Source: Rurimicrobium sp040387755 (lineage in GTDB: Bacteria > Bacteroidota > Bacteroidia > Chitinophagales > Chitinophagaceae). From it: DNA of 64,000 nucleotides. How positions within the stretch are numbered: the stretch's first letter is position 1; each line of letters starts with the position of its first letter. The stretch covers positions 1-64,000 of the forward strand of contig JAZKDB010000001.1 in the NCBI GenBank assembly GCA_040387755.1, read 5' to 3'. The notes under the pieces were generated by a model, which saw only the letters and a program-made list of their open reading frames with translations, made no database searches and was not told the origin of the DNA. The position numbers and the translations under genes are program-made. Shown here piece by piece: positions 51,738 through 59,486 of this stretch.

Positions 51738-53018
51738 ATGACTTTTATTCAGGAATTACAGGCACGTGGATTGGTGCAGGATATAATGCCGGGTACAGAA
51801 GAATTACTGGCAAAAGGAATGACAGCAGCCTATATAGGTTTCGACCCAACTGCTGAAAGTCTTCATGTGGGAAGTCTTTTACCTATCACACTTTTAATGC
51901 GTTTGCAACGTGCCGGGCACAAACCTTATGCTCTGGTGGGTGGTGCTACTGGTATGATTGGTGACCCTTCAGGTAAATCAGCAGAGCGCAATCTGTTGGA
52001 CAATGAAACTATTGAAAGGAACTGCGCAGGCATACGTGCTCAGCTAAGCAAATTTATTGATTTTAGCGAAGGGGCAGAGAATGCTGCAGTGATGGTGAAT
52101 AATTATGATTGGTTCAAAAGCTTCTCTTTTTTAGATTTTATCCGTGATGCAGGCAAGCTGATAACGGTAAATTATATGATGGCAAAAGATTCTGTAAAGA
52201 AGCGTCTTGAGACAGGCCTTTCTTTCACCGAATTCAGTTATCAATTGATTCAGGGATATGATTTTCTTCACCTTTATCAGTCACATAATGTGCAATTGCA
52301 AATGGGTGGGGCAGATCAATGGGGAAATATTACTACAGGCACAGAGCTTATCCGCAAAAAATGTGGCGGAGAGGCTTATGCATTTACCAGCCCATTAATT
52401 ACAAAGGCAGATGGCAGTAAGTTTGGAAAGTCTGAAAGTGGAAATGTATGGCTGGACCCAAACCTTACTTCTCCTTATCAGTTTTATCAGTTTTGGCTCA
52501 AACTTGCTGATGCAGAAGCGGAGAAAATGTCTTTGATTTTTTCTTTTAAATCTGTTGAAGCAATTCAAAACCTTATCATTGAACATAGGACAGCGCCACA
52601 TTTACGCTTATTACAAAAGTCATTGGCTGAGGAATTGACGACAATGGTTCATAGTTTCGAAGACCTGCAGTTTGCTCAGAAGGCCTCAGAAATTTTGTTT
52701 AGCAATTCAGCTATTGATGCTTTAAAATCGCTGAACGAAAAGCAATTGCTGGAGGTAATGGATGGTGTGCCTCAGGTGCAGGTATCCAAAGATATTTTGG
52801 ATGGTGAAGGCACTGATTTAATTTCTTTTCTTGCCGACAATAACATATACTCTTCCAGAGGTGAAGCCCGAAAAGCTTTACAAGGGAATGCTGTGAGTAT
52901 TAATAAAGAAAAAGTTGCAAATCCGGAGTATAAAATCCAAAAGCAACATTTACTCAACCACAAGTATGTTTTGATACAAAAGGGCAAGTCAAATTATTAC
53001 CTCGCTATTTTCGAGTAA
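51738..53018 (+). CDS. tyrS: Tyrosyl-tRNA synthetase
   Basis: It charges tRNA-Tyr with tyrosine. The 426-residue product has the class I signature HVGS at 43-46, the tyrosine-binding ALVGGATGMIGDPSGKSAER and QMGGADQWGNI, the KFGKS loop at 228-232 (KMSKS equivalent), and a C-terminal S4 RNA-binding domain (SFLADNNIYSSRGEARKALQ). Length and layout are those of the bacterial TyrRS. It converges with the BstA-like gene, with only three bases between the two stop codons. Confidence 0.96.
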   Translation: MTFIQELQARGLVQDIMPGTEELLAKGMTAAYIGFDPTAESLHVGSLLPITLLMRLQRAGHKPYALVGGATGMIGDPSGKSAERNLLDNETIERNCAGIRAQLSKFIDFSEGAENAAVMVNNYDWFKSFSFLDFIRDAGKLITVNYMMAKDSVKKRLETGLSFTEFSYQLIQGYDFLHLYQSHNVQLQMGGADQWGNITTGTELIRKKCGGEAYAFTSPLITKADGSKFGKSESGNVWLDPNLTSPYQFYQFWLKLADAEAEKMSLIFSFKSVEAIQNLIIEHRTAPHLRLLQKSLAEELTTMVHSFEDLQFAQKASEILFSNSAIDALKSLNEKQLLEVMDGVPQVQVSKDILDGEGTDLISFLADNNIYSSRGEARKALQGNAVSINKEKVANPEYKIQKQHLLNHKYVLIQKGKSNYYLAIFE

Positions 53019-53021
53019 AAA

Positions 53022-53558
53022 TTACCAGCCATTTCTGATTCGTAATTGACGTATCTGTTCAGAGTGATGCTTGCCATGCCATGCATAGTTATGAGCCAAT
53101 TGCCAGATAGTGGTGGTTTTGTCGTATTCGGGATGGTAATAAGTGCGCATTAATTGCTCTCCAGTAAGTGAATCTAATAGAGTATATAAGCGATGGTGTA
53201 ATGCATGTATTAAGGTGATGGAGTAATTTACAGGTACATTCATTACGTCGTTTGTCAGCACCCAGTCGTCTTGATTATAAGGTTTTACAGTTGGATTGTC
53301 TTCGCAAACTGCAAGCTTGATGCGTATAAAGGCATTCATATGGCTGTCTGCAATATGATGTATAATCTGATGAATAGACCATCCTCCTTCTCTGTAAGAA
53401 GTTGCCAGATGAGCTGCATCCAGATTTTCAACACAATAGTCCAATATTCGCGGTAATACTTTGATTTCCTGCAAGTCATCCTTAAAAGCTTTTTCTGAAT
53501 AGTTTTGCGGAGTCTGCATCCGACCTATAGGATAAATGTATTCTTCAGGAGTGTTCAT
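53022..53558 (-). CDS. YfiT/BstA-like DinB-family metal-dependent thiol transferase
   Basis: The 178-residue cytosolic four-helix protein has YPIGRMQTPQNYSEK at the N-terminus, WSIHQIIHHIADSHMNAFIRI with the first metal-binding histidine, and WHGKHHSEQIRQLRIRNGW with the C-terminal histidines. This is the pattern of YfiT/BstA bacillithiol transferases. Chitinophagaceae are expected to make bacillithiol, so a detoxifying thiol-transferase role is plausible. No other bacillithiol gene is in the window. Confidence 0.85.
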   Translation of the reverse strand: MNTPEEYIYPIGRMQTPQNYSEKAFKDDLQEIKVLPRILDYCVENLDAAHLATSYREGGWSIHQIIHHIADSHMNAFIRIKLAVCEDNPTVKPYNQDDWVLTNDVMNVPVNYSITLIHALHHRLYTLLDSLTGEQLMRTYYHPEYDKTTTIWQLAHNYAWHGKHHSEQIRQLRIRNGW

Positions 53559-53653
53559 TTTAGTGTTTTTTTTATGAAGTTAAAATTTTAATAGGTAACG
53601 GAAATAGAAACGTAGAATACTATCTTCGTGCTAATTAAAAAATTAGTATTTAC

Positions 53654-54061
53654 ATGAAAAGAATCGCTTTATTATTTGCTGTGAGCGGAACGCTTTGGGT
53701 GGCATCTTGTGGTAATACCGAAGAAGTTAAATCCGATGCCGGAATGGCTGAAACCGTTCCTCCTGAAATAGGTCCTGCGCAAGAGGTAGGAGCTGCTGTG
53801 GATGCTACTGCTGATACAGTAAAGCAAAAAATTGAACAAACAGCTGAGCAAACAAAAACCAAAGCCGGTGAAGTGTTAGAATCGGCGAAGCAGGAAGTAA
53901 AAGATGCTACTAAAGTAATTAAAGAAGAAACCAATAAAGCTGCAGAAAAAGTAAATACTGCAGCAAAAGAAGCCACGCAAGTTACGAAAGAAGCTGCGGC
54001 TAAAGCTGCTGAAAAAGTAGAGAAAACAGCCAAAGACACAAAAGAGAAACTGAAAAAATAG
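53654..54061 (+). CDS. Lipoprotein with Ala/Lys-rich LEA-like coiled-coil
   Basis: The 135-residue product has a lipoprotein signal (MKRIALLFAVSGTLWVASC). After a short acidic linker, residues ~50-135 are almost wholly A, K, E, T, V and Q in an 11-residue-like periodicity (TKAGEVLESAKQEVKDATK, AAKEATQVTKEAAAKAAEK). This resembles LEA/YtxH-like stress proteins and would form a long amphipathic helix. It is preceded by TATCTTCG (53621-53628), a near-consensus -7 box. A role in desiccation or envelope stress is inferred from composition only. Confidence 0.7.
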   Translation: MKRIALLFAVSGTLWVASCGNTEEVKSDAGMAETVPPEIGPAQEVGAAVDATADTVKQKIEQTAEQTKTKAGEVLESAKQEVKDATKVIKEETNKAAEKVNTAAKEATQVTKEAAAKAAEKVEKTAKDTKEKLKK

Positions 54062-54077
54062 AATTGATTTGAAACGG

Positions 54078-54140
54078 TAATGCTGGTAGTATAAAAAGGT
54101 GTTTGATATTTTCAAACACCTTTTTATACTACCAGCATTA
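54078..54140. terminator. Perfect 29-bp bidirectional terminator overlapping the fabD stop codon
   Basis: Bases 54078-54106 and 54112-54140 are perfect reverse complements, with a 5-base loop. The right arm includes the fabD stop codon (54138-54140). It separates two convergent genes. Confidence 0.85.
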
Positions 54141-54998
54141 ACTGCCGAGTATCTTTTTTACCAGGCCCTGCAGCACATTGCCCGGTCCTACTTCTGTAAA
54201 TTGGGTAGCTCCATCGGCTGCCATATTTTGTACTGTTTGCGTCCAACGCACAGGTGCTGTCAATTGTTTCATTAGATTGTTTTTGATATCCGAGGCCGCT
54301 GTGTAAGGTCTGGCATCAACATTTTGATAAACAGGACATGTAGGGTTGCTAAATGTTGTTGCTTCTATAGCTGCCTGCAATTCCTCTTGGGCAGGTGCCA
54401 TTAAGGGAGAGTGAAATGCACCGCCTACCTGTAGTACCAGAGCTCGCTTGGCTCCTGCTGCTTTCATTTTTTCGCAGGCGTCTTGTATACCGGCAATACT
54501 GCCACTGATGACTAACTGGCCGGGGCAATTATAATTAGCTGCTACCACCACTTCATTTGTAATTTCGCTGCATACTTTTTCAACGATATCATCTGCAAGG
54601 CCCAATACTGCAGCCATTGTCGAAGGGTTAATTTCGCAGGCGCGCTGCATGGCTGCTGCCCTTTTGGATACCAATGTTAATCCATCAGCAAAGCTCAATG
54701 TTTTGTTGGCAACCAGTGCCGAAAATTCACCCAGCGAGTGTCCTGCAACCATATCCGGTTTGTATTCGCTGTTGCACAAAAACTGGATGACAGAATGCAA
54801 AAAAACTGCAGGTTGCGTCACGTTGGTTTGTTTTAATTGCTCATCTGTACCTGCAAACATCACATCCGTGATTCGAAATCCCAATAATTCATTCGCCTGT
54901 TCAAAAAGTTCTTTGGCCTGGTCATGCTCTTCGTAAAGGTTTTTGCCCATACCTACAAACTGTGCTCCCTGACCGGGAAATATAAATGCATGCTTCAT
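54138..54998 (-). CDS. fabD: Malonyl-CoA:ACP transacylase
   Basis: It moves malonyl from CoA to acyl carrier protein for fatty-acid synthesis. The 286-residue product shows FPGQGAQFVGMGKNLY near residue 7, the nucleophile motif AGHSLGEFSAL with Ser88, the arginine of SKRAAAMQRA, GGAFHSPLM with the catalytic histidine, and FTEVGPGNVLQGL. It is not next to other fab genes here. A TATCTTCG -7-like box on the minus strand (55024-55031) lies 25 bases upstream. Confidence 0.96.
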   Translation of the reverse strand: MKHAFIFPGQGAQFVGMGKNLYEEHDQAKELFEQANELLGFRITDVMFAGTDEQLKQTNVTQPAVFLHSVIQFLCNSEYKPDMVAGHSLGEFSALVANKTLSFADGLTLVSKRAAAMQRACEINPSTMAAVLGLADDIVEKVCSEITNEVVVAANYNCPGQLVISGSIAGIQDACEKMKAAGAKRALVLQVGGAFHSPLMAPAQEELQAAIEATTFSNPTCPVYQNVDARPYTAASDIKNNLMKQLTAPVRWTQTVQNMAADGATQFTEVGPGNVLQGLVKKILGS

Positions 54999-55180
54999 TC
55001 CTGTTATGTTTTTAATTCTGCGGCGAAGATAATTATTCAGGCCGAAAACAATATTTATTGAATAAGATGTTTATCTGTGATACATCTGCCTGAGGGATGG
55101 AGGCGGCACCTAGTAGAGCCGAGAGCCCGACCATGCAGTGTGTGGCTTGCTGCGCTGGTAAAGGCATGGGCAGGCCCTGA

Positions 55181-56326
55181 TTAAATTTTGTCCAAAACAA
55201 TCCTGAACGTTGTTCCTTTCTGTACCTCAGAATATTTAATAGAAAGACTGCCGTGATGGTATTGTTCAATAATTCTTTTTGAAAGCGACAAGCCAAGTCC
55301 CCAGCCTCTTTTTTTTGTCGAAAAACCTGGAAGGAAAACTTTTTTTAACTGATGCTTGGGGATGCCTTTACCATTATCTGCTATGTCAATAATCACATCA
55401 GCATCTCTGTCTTTTATTTTAACTTCAATTGTACCCGTACCTTCCATTGCATCCAGAGCATTTCGGATAAGATTTTCAATTACCCAATCGAAAATAGCAC
55501 CACTGATATTTGCTTCAATAACGGATTTAGAAGTTTCGAAAGAAATATACACCTTGCCCGGAGCTCGTTTTTGCATATAGTTGACCATTTCGGCCAGACG
55601 TGGAACCAGATTTTCAACTTCCAGTTTTGGCTCGCTACCTACTTTACTAAATCTGTCTGCTACCAGTTTTAGCCGGTCTACATCTTTTTGCATTTCGGCT
55701 ACATGGTCGTTATTGGGTAGTTCTTCTCGGATGATTTCCATCCACCCTTCTATAGAACTGATGGGAGTACCTAATTGATGAGCCGTTTCTTTGGAGAGAC
55801 CTACCCATACCTGATTTTGAATAGAGCGATTGGCAGTACCAATAGAAATAACCACTACTACAAGGAATAATGCGATAATGGCCAGTTGAGCATAGGGGAA
55901 ATATCTGAGCCGGGTTAGTAGGTAAGATTCTCCATAATAAATGAGCACGTTACCGAATCCGTATTGAACTACAATAGGTGTGTTTAGTTGTTTATATTCA
56001 TTTATTTTGCCTTTGAGAAATTGACCGACATTTTTAATTCCAACAGTGTCGATAGCTTTAATGTCCTGGATATTACCTGCTTCATCAGTGATGATACGCG
56101 GGATTGTACTGTCTTGAGTAATGATATTTGTGGCAAAAGTGATTTCTTCATCATTTTTGGCAGTGGCAATGGATTTAATACCTTCTGCAAAGAGCGCTAC
56201 TTTTTTTCTTTCTTCGATGGCCAGCTTGGAAGCTAATTGACTGGTATACAAAAGAGAGGCCGCTACTATGAGCAAGGCAGCAAAAACAAGATAGGTTCTC
56301 CAGTTAAAAAATTGGCTTAAATTCAT
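55181..56326 (-). CDS. Membrane sensor histidine kinase
   Basis: The 381-residue product has an N-terminal membrane helix (TYLVFAALLIVAASLLYT), a periplasmic region to ~150, a second helix (LAIIALFLVVVVISIGTA), a HisKA-like segment KETAHQLGTPISSIEGWMEI with the phosphorylated histidine, and a HATPase domain (NLIRNALDAMEGTGTIEV, IADNGKGIP, GWGLGLSLSKRIIEQYHHGSL). No response regulator gene is adjacent, so it is an orphan kinase within this window. Confidence 0.9.
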   Translation of the reverse strand: MNLSQFFNWRTYLVFAALLIVAASLLYTSQLASKLAIEERKKVALFAEGIKSIATAKNDEEITFATNIITQDSTIPRIITDEAGNIQDIKAIDTVGIKNVGQFLKGKINEYKQLNTPIVVQYGFGNVLIYYGESYLLTRLRYFPYAQLAIIALFLVVVVISIGTANRSIQNQVWVGLSKETAHQLGTPISSIEGWMEIIREELPNNDHVAEMQKDVDRLKLVADRFSKVGSEPKLEVENLVPRLAEMVNYMQKRAPGKVYISFETSKSVIEANISGAIFDWVIENLIRNALDAMEGTGTIEVKIKDRDADVIIDIADNGKGIPKHQLKKVFLPGFSTKKRGWGLGLSLSKRIIEQYHHGSLSIKYSEVQKGTTFRIVLDKI

Positions 56327-56361
56327 TCTGATGTTGAAGAAACGAAATAGTTAGAAAAGTA

Positions 56362-56393
56362 TTGCTGTTTTGAACGTATAATTTTTATCTTTG
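56362..56393 (+). promoter_or_regulatory. Promoter of the small membrane protein and possibly the glycan genes
   Basis: TTG (56362-56364), a 21-base spacer and TATCTTTG (56386-56393), 22 bases before the ATG at 56416. Since the GT2 gene starts 16 bases after that small gene, both could use this promoter. Confidence 0.6.
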
Positions 56394-56415
56394 TGCCTGC
56401 AAATTAAAAATCGTA

Positions 56416-56634
56416 ATGGATACGCAAAATAACTACCAAGAACACGAAATCGCAAATAACGCAGATATTGAGTACAGTAAGCCCTCAAAATCCAGGTTTT
56501 TATTCCTTCTTTTTTTCTTCGGCTTTTTCATCTTCGCCTGGTCAGGATGTTATAAACTGTATCAGCACAGCTTCAAAAGCAATGAGGATATCAAAGTGCC
56601 TGAAAGTACCCTTTACGAACCTAAGTACAAGTAA
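56416..56634 (+). CDS. Small single-pass membrane protein
   Basis: The 72-residue product has one hydrophobic helix (residues ~28-47, FLFLLFFFGFFIFAWSGCYK) between an acidic N-terminus and a charged tail. It has a good promoter just upstream and a start consistent with it, which argues that it is real. It lies 16 bases before the GT2 gene. Function unknown. Confidence 0.65.
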   Translation: MDTQNNYQEHEIANNADIEYSKPSKSRFLFLLFFFGFFIFAWSGCYKLYQHSFKSNEDIKVPESTLYEPKYK

Positions 56635-56650
56635 TTTGCATCTTGTATAA

Positions 56651-57703
56651 ATGATTGTTACTGCTCAAGACACCGCTGTTGTCATTCTCAGCTATAATGG
56701 CAAAAAGTGGCACGAGCTTTTTCTTCCACTTATTGTTGCAGAATCTGTAGCCGGTTACTCGGTAGTAGTAGTAGATAATGCTTCTACAGACGATACCGCA
56801 GATTATATCCGCTCTCATTTTCCTTCGATATCCTTATTGCAAATACCTGTTAATAAAGGATTTGCACATGGATACGCTACTGCGTTACAGCAAATTCAAG
56901 CAAAATATTATGTATTGCTCAGTGCCGATTTTGAGGTGACTCAAGGTTGGTTTCGGCCATTGCATGCGGCAATGGAGCTTTATCCTGATATGGCTGCCTG
57001 CCAGCCAAAAATTAAATACTGGCGTGAACGCGACAAATTTGAGTACGCCGGTGCTGCCGGTGGTTTCAAAGATAATCTCGGCTATATGTTTTGCCGTGGA
57101 CGGATATTGGATGTCATAGAGACCGATAATGGTCAATACGAAGATGATATAGAAATTTTTTGGGCATCAGGTGGCTGTCTTTTTGTAAGGGCGGCCCTCT
57201 ATCATCAGGTTGGTGGATTGGACGCTGATTTTTATGCCCATATGGAAGAGATTGACTTGTGCTGGAGGTTGAAAAATGCCGGTTACCGGATTGGTTATAT
57301 CGGGAAGTCTACGGTATATCATGTTGGCGGCAGTGTAATCAGCTACGGTAGTCCTCAGAAGTTATTTTATAATTTCAGAAACAGTCTTATTCTTTTATTA
57401 AAAAACGAACCAATTGGCCGCTTGATGTGGTTGATGCCTTTCCGATTAGTTTTGGACGGAGTGGCGGCCTTTCATTTGTTGTTTCAGGGAAAAAAAATTG
57501 AGTTTTGGACTGTTCTCAAAGCCCATTTTAACTTTTATCGCAATTTGGGTAAATGGATGAAGCATAGAAAAAGTGCTCAGAGTATAGTTTCAGGAAATGC
57601 TAATAGAAATGGCATCTATAAAGGGAGCATTATCTGGCAGTATTTTGCAAAAAATCAAAAAACTTTTGATAAACTAGATTGGCAACCCCGTAAATTAACA
57701 TAA
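56651..57703 (+). CDS. Family 2 glycosyltransferase (rhamnosyltransferase-like)
   Basis: The 350-residue product begins with the GT-A Rossmann start TAVVILSYNGKKWHELFLP and VVVDNASTDDTADYI (UDP/dTDP-sugar site). YVLLSADFEVTQGW is the DxD-type metal site; WASGGCLFVRAALYHQVGGL and HMEEIDLCWRLKNAGYRIGY form the acceptor region typical of WbbL/RfbF-like transferases. A C-terminal hydrophobic patch may dock to the membrane. It heads the exopolysaccharide genes that follow in the same direction. Confidence 0.9.
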   Translation: MIVTAQDTAVVILSYNGKKWHELFLPLIVAESVAGYSVVVVDNASTDDTADYIRSHFPSISLLQIPVNKGFAHGYATALQQIQAKYYVLLSADFEVTQGWFRPLHAAMELYPDMAACQPKIKYWRERDKFEYAGAAGGFKDNLGYMFCRGRILDVIETDNGQYEDDIEIFWASGGCLFVRAALYHQVGGLDADFYAHMEEIDLCWRLKNAGYRIGYIGKSTVYHVGGSVISYGSPQKLFYNFRNSLILLLKNEPIGRLMWLMPFRLVLDGVAAFHLLFQGKKIEFWTVLKAHFNFYRNLGKWMKHRKSAQSIVSGNANRNGIYKGSIIWQYFAKNQKTFDKLDWQPRKLT

Positions 57704-57791
57704 TAGGGGAATCTTTGGCCAATATTATCCGGATAGTTGAATAAAATTGGTCTTAATTTTGGAAACGAATTATTCTTAAAGACCTGTTTGT

Positions 57792-58562
57792 ATGTTTTCA
57801 TTTTTCAAGAAGAAAAATAATACCTTACCCACACCTACTTATATAGTAAATGACTTTTCATTCTTAGAACTGGACATGCATAGCCATTTGGTGCCTGGCA
57901 TTGATGACGGAGCTCAATCTTTGGAGGATAGTGTCCGTTTTATAGAATCTATGTACGAATTAGGGATAAAAAACTACATAACTACTCCTCATATACATGG
58001 AGAGATGTATGATAATGACTCAGAAAAAGTACAGCAATATTTTAAGCCATTAAAGGATTATCTGGCACAGCATCTACCCGAAATACATATTCAGGCCTCT
58101 GCAGAGTATTTTCTGGATACTTATTTTCTGAACAATGTATTGCCCAAAGGCTTAATGGCTTTCGGAAAGAATAATGTATTGGTGGAGGTGAGCATGGCCG
58201 GATGGAACAGGCAATTCAATGAAATTATGTTTGCTGTTCAGGCAAATGGTTATAATCCGATTTTGGCACACCCTGAGCGTTATTTGTACGAGACAAATAT
58301 GGATGTGTTTGCGGCATTGAAAGATAAAGGAGTTGCATTACAAATGAATCTTTTATCTATTTTGGGCTATTATGGCAAGTCTATAAAGATAAATGCCGAG
58401 AAACTATTACAAATGGGCTTATATGACTATTGTGGCACAGATTTGCATCATGAAAGACATTTGGGTCATATAAAAAATATGCCTCAGGAACAACAGGAAT
58501 TAATGTGGCAATTGAGTGAATATGGATTTAAGAATAAGGAATTATATGAGTCTTTAGTCTAA
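57792..58562 (+). CDS. CpsB/YwqE-like PHP-family tyrosine phosphatase
   Basis: The 256-residue product has PHP-domain metal ligands in LELDMHSHLVPGIDDGAQSL, ITTPHIHGEMYDND, VEVSMAGWNRQFNEIMF, LAHPERYLYE and CGTDLHHERH. This pattern is that of CpsB/CapC/YwqE manganese-dependent phosphatases, which remove phosphate from tyrosine autokinases of capsule synthesis. The matching kinase is encoded two genes downstream. Confidence 0.92.
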   Translation: MFSFFKKKNNTLPTPTYIVNDFSFLELDMHSHLVPGIDDGAQSLEDSVRFIESMYELGIKNYITTPHIHGEMYDNDSEKVQQYFKPLKDYLAQHLPEIHIQASAEYFLDTYFLNNVLPKGLMAFGKNNVLVEVSMAGWNRQFNEIMFAVQANGYNPILAHPERYLYETNMDVFAALKDKGVALQMNLLSILGYYGKSIKINAEKLLQMGLYDYCGTDLHHERHLGHIKNMPQEQQELMWQLSEYGFKNKELYESLV

Positions 58563-58581
58563 AATATATCAGTATTTCTAT

Positions 58582-58589
58582 TACCTTTG
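58582..58589 (+). promoter_or_regulatory. Possible -7 box before the export lipoprotein gene
   Basis: TACCTTTG matches TAnnTTTG, 13 bases before the ATG at 58603. No -33 TTG was found. Confidence 0.35.
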
Positions 58590-58602
58590 CCTATTCAAAA
58601 AA

Positions 58603-59418
58603 ATGACCCAAATGACAAAATTGCACGGTTTATTATGTGTTGGATTATTGGCACTTTTTGCCTCATGTGCTTCTCCAAAAAGAACAATTTATTTCAACAC
58701 GACTGCAAAAGCTGATTCAAGTATAGAAATTGTGCAATCACTTCCTCGTCCTGATGTTATTATTGGAACAGAGGACATCGTAGCTGTTAATGTAAGTAGT
58801 GTTGATGCATTTACTCAAAAAGATCCGGTGGGTATTTTTAATGATGGTGGAGTGCCTTATAATATTTCTGCACAAGGCGGGCAAGGCGCTACTGTGAAAG
58901 GATATTTGGTAGACCCAGAGGGCTTCATTGATTTTCCGGTTGTTGGAAAAATACAACTTGCAGGTCTTACCCCATCTCAGGCCAAGGAAAAAATGTCTAA
59001 AATCCTTGTAGACCATATTAAAGCGCCAGTAGTTGAGGTAAGGATTTTGAATTATAAAATCAATATGATGGGAGAGGTAGGCAGGGTAGGTCCAATTTTA
59101 GCTCCAAATCACAAAATCAACATTCTTGAGGCTATTACATCTGCCGGTGATATCCCAATGACCGGAAGAAAAGACAAAGTGCTTATTATTAGAGAAAATA
59201 AAGGGAAATTGGAATTTAGCCGGATTAACTTAAACAGTAAATCTCTATTTACAAGCCCTTATTATTATCTTCAAAAAAATGATATTGTTTATGTAGAACC
59301 TAACCGACTCAAAAGGCAACAGACCAATGAATTTTTGTTGTTCTACTTACCAACAATATCTACCTTGATTGCTTCTGCATTGTCTGTTTATGGCATTGTG
59401 CAACTTACAAAACGTTAA
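58603..59418 (+). CDS. Polysaccharide export lipoprotein (Wza/OPX family)
   Basis: The 271-residue product has a lipoprotein signal (GLLALFASC); the start may instead be the second ATG at 58612. The poly-export domain is seen in SLPRPDVIIGTEDIVAVNVS, and a SLBB-type region in LVDPEGFIDFPVVGKIQLAGLTPSQAKEKM and IEMGEVGRVGPIL-like MMGEVGRVGPILAPNHKINI. It ends with a membrane helix (FLLFYLPTISTLIASALSVY). It should form the outer-membrane or periplasmic export conduit and contact the Wzc-like kinase next door. Confidence 0.92.
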   Translation: MTQMTKLHGLLCVGLLALFASCASPKRTIYFNTTAKADSSIEIVQSLPRPDVIIGTEDIVAVNVSSVDAFTQKDPVGIFNDGGVPYNISAQGGQGATVKGYLVDPEGFIDFPVVGKIQLAGLTPSQAKEKMSKILVDHIKAPVVEVRILNYKINMMGEVGRVGPILAPNHKINILEAITSAGDIPMTGRKDKVLIIRENKGKLEFSRINLNSKSLFTSPYYYLQKNDIVYVEPNRLKRQQTNEFLLFYLPTISTLIASALSVYGIVQLTKR

Positions 59419-59486
59419 GCGTCAATACTGAATTATTACTCATCTCATATCAATGAGATTTTATTTAGTCAATAGTTACTTCATTT

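Noticed and set aside
14620..55110. A shared dispersed element between ~14625-14660 (plus) and ~55060-55100 (minus)
   Set aside because: Short words such as GATAAA and TCTTATT match, but the alignment needs gaps and is within what AT-rich DNA gives by chance.
55033..55296. 87-codon minus-strand gene
   Set aside because: Most of it overlaps the histidine kinase in another frame, and the rest lies in spacer without coding signs.
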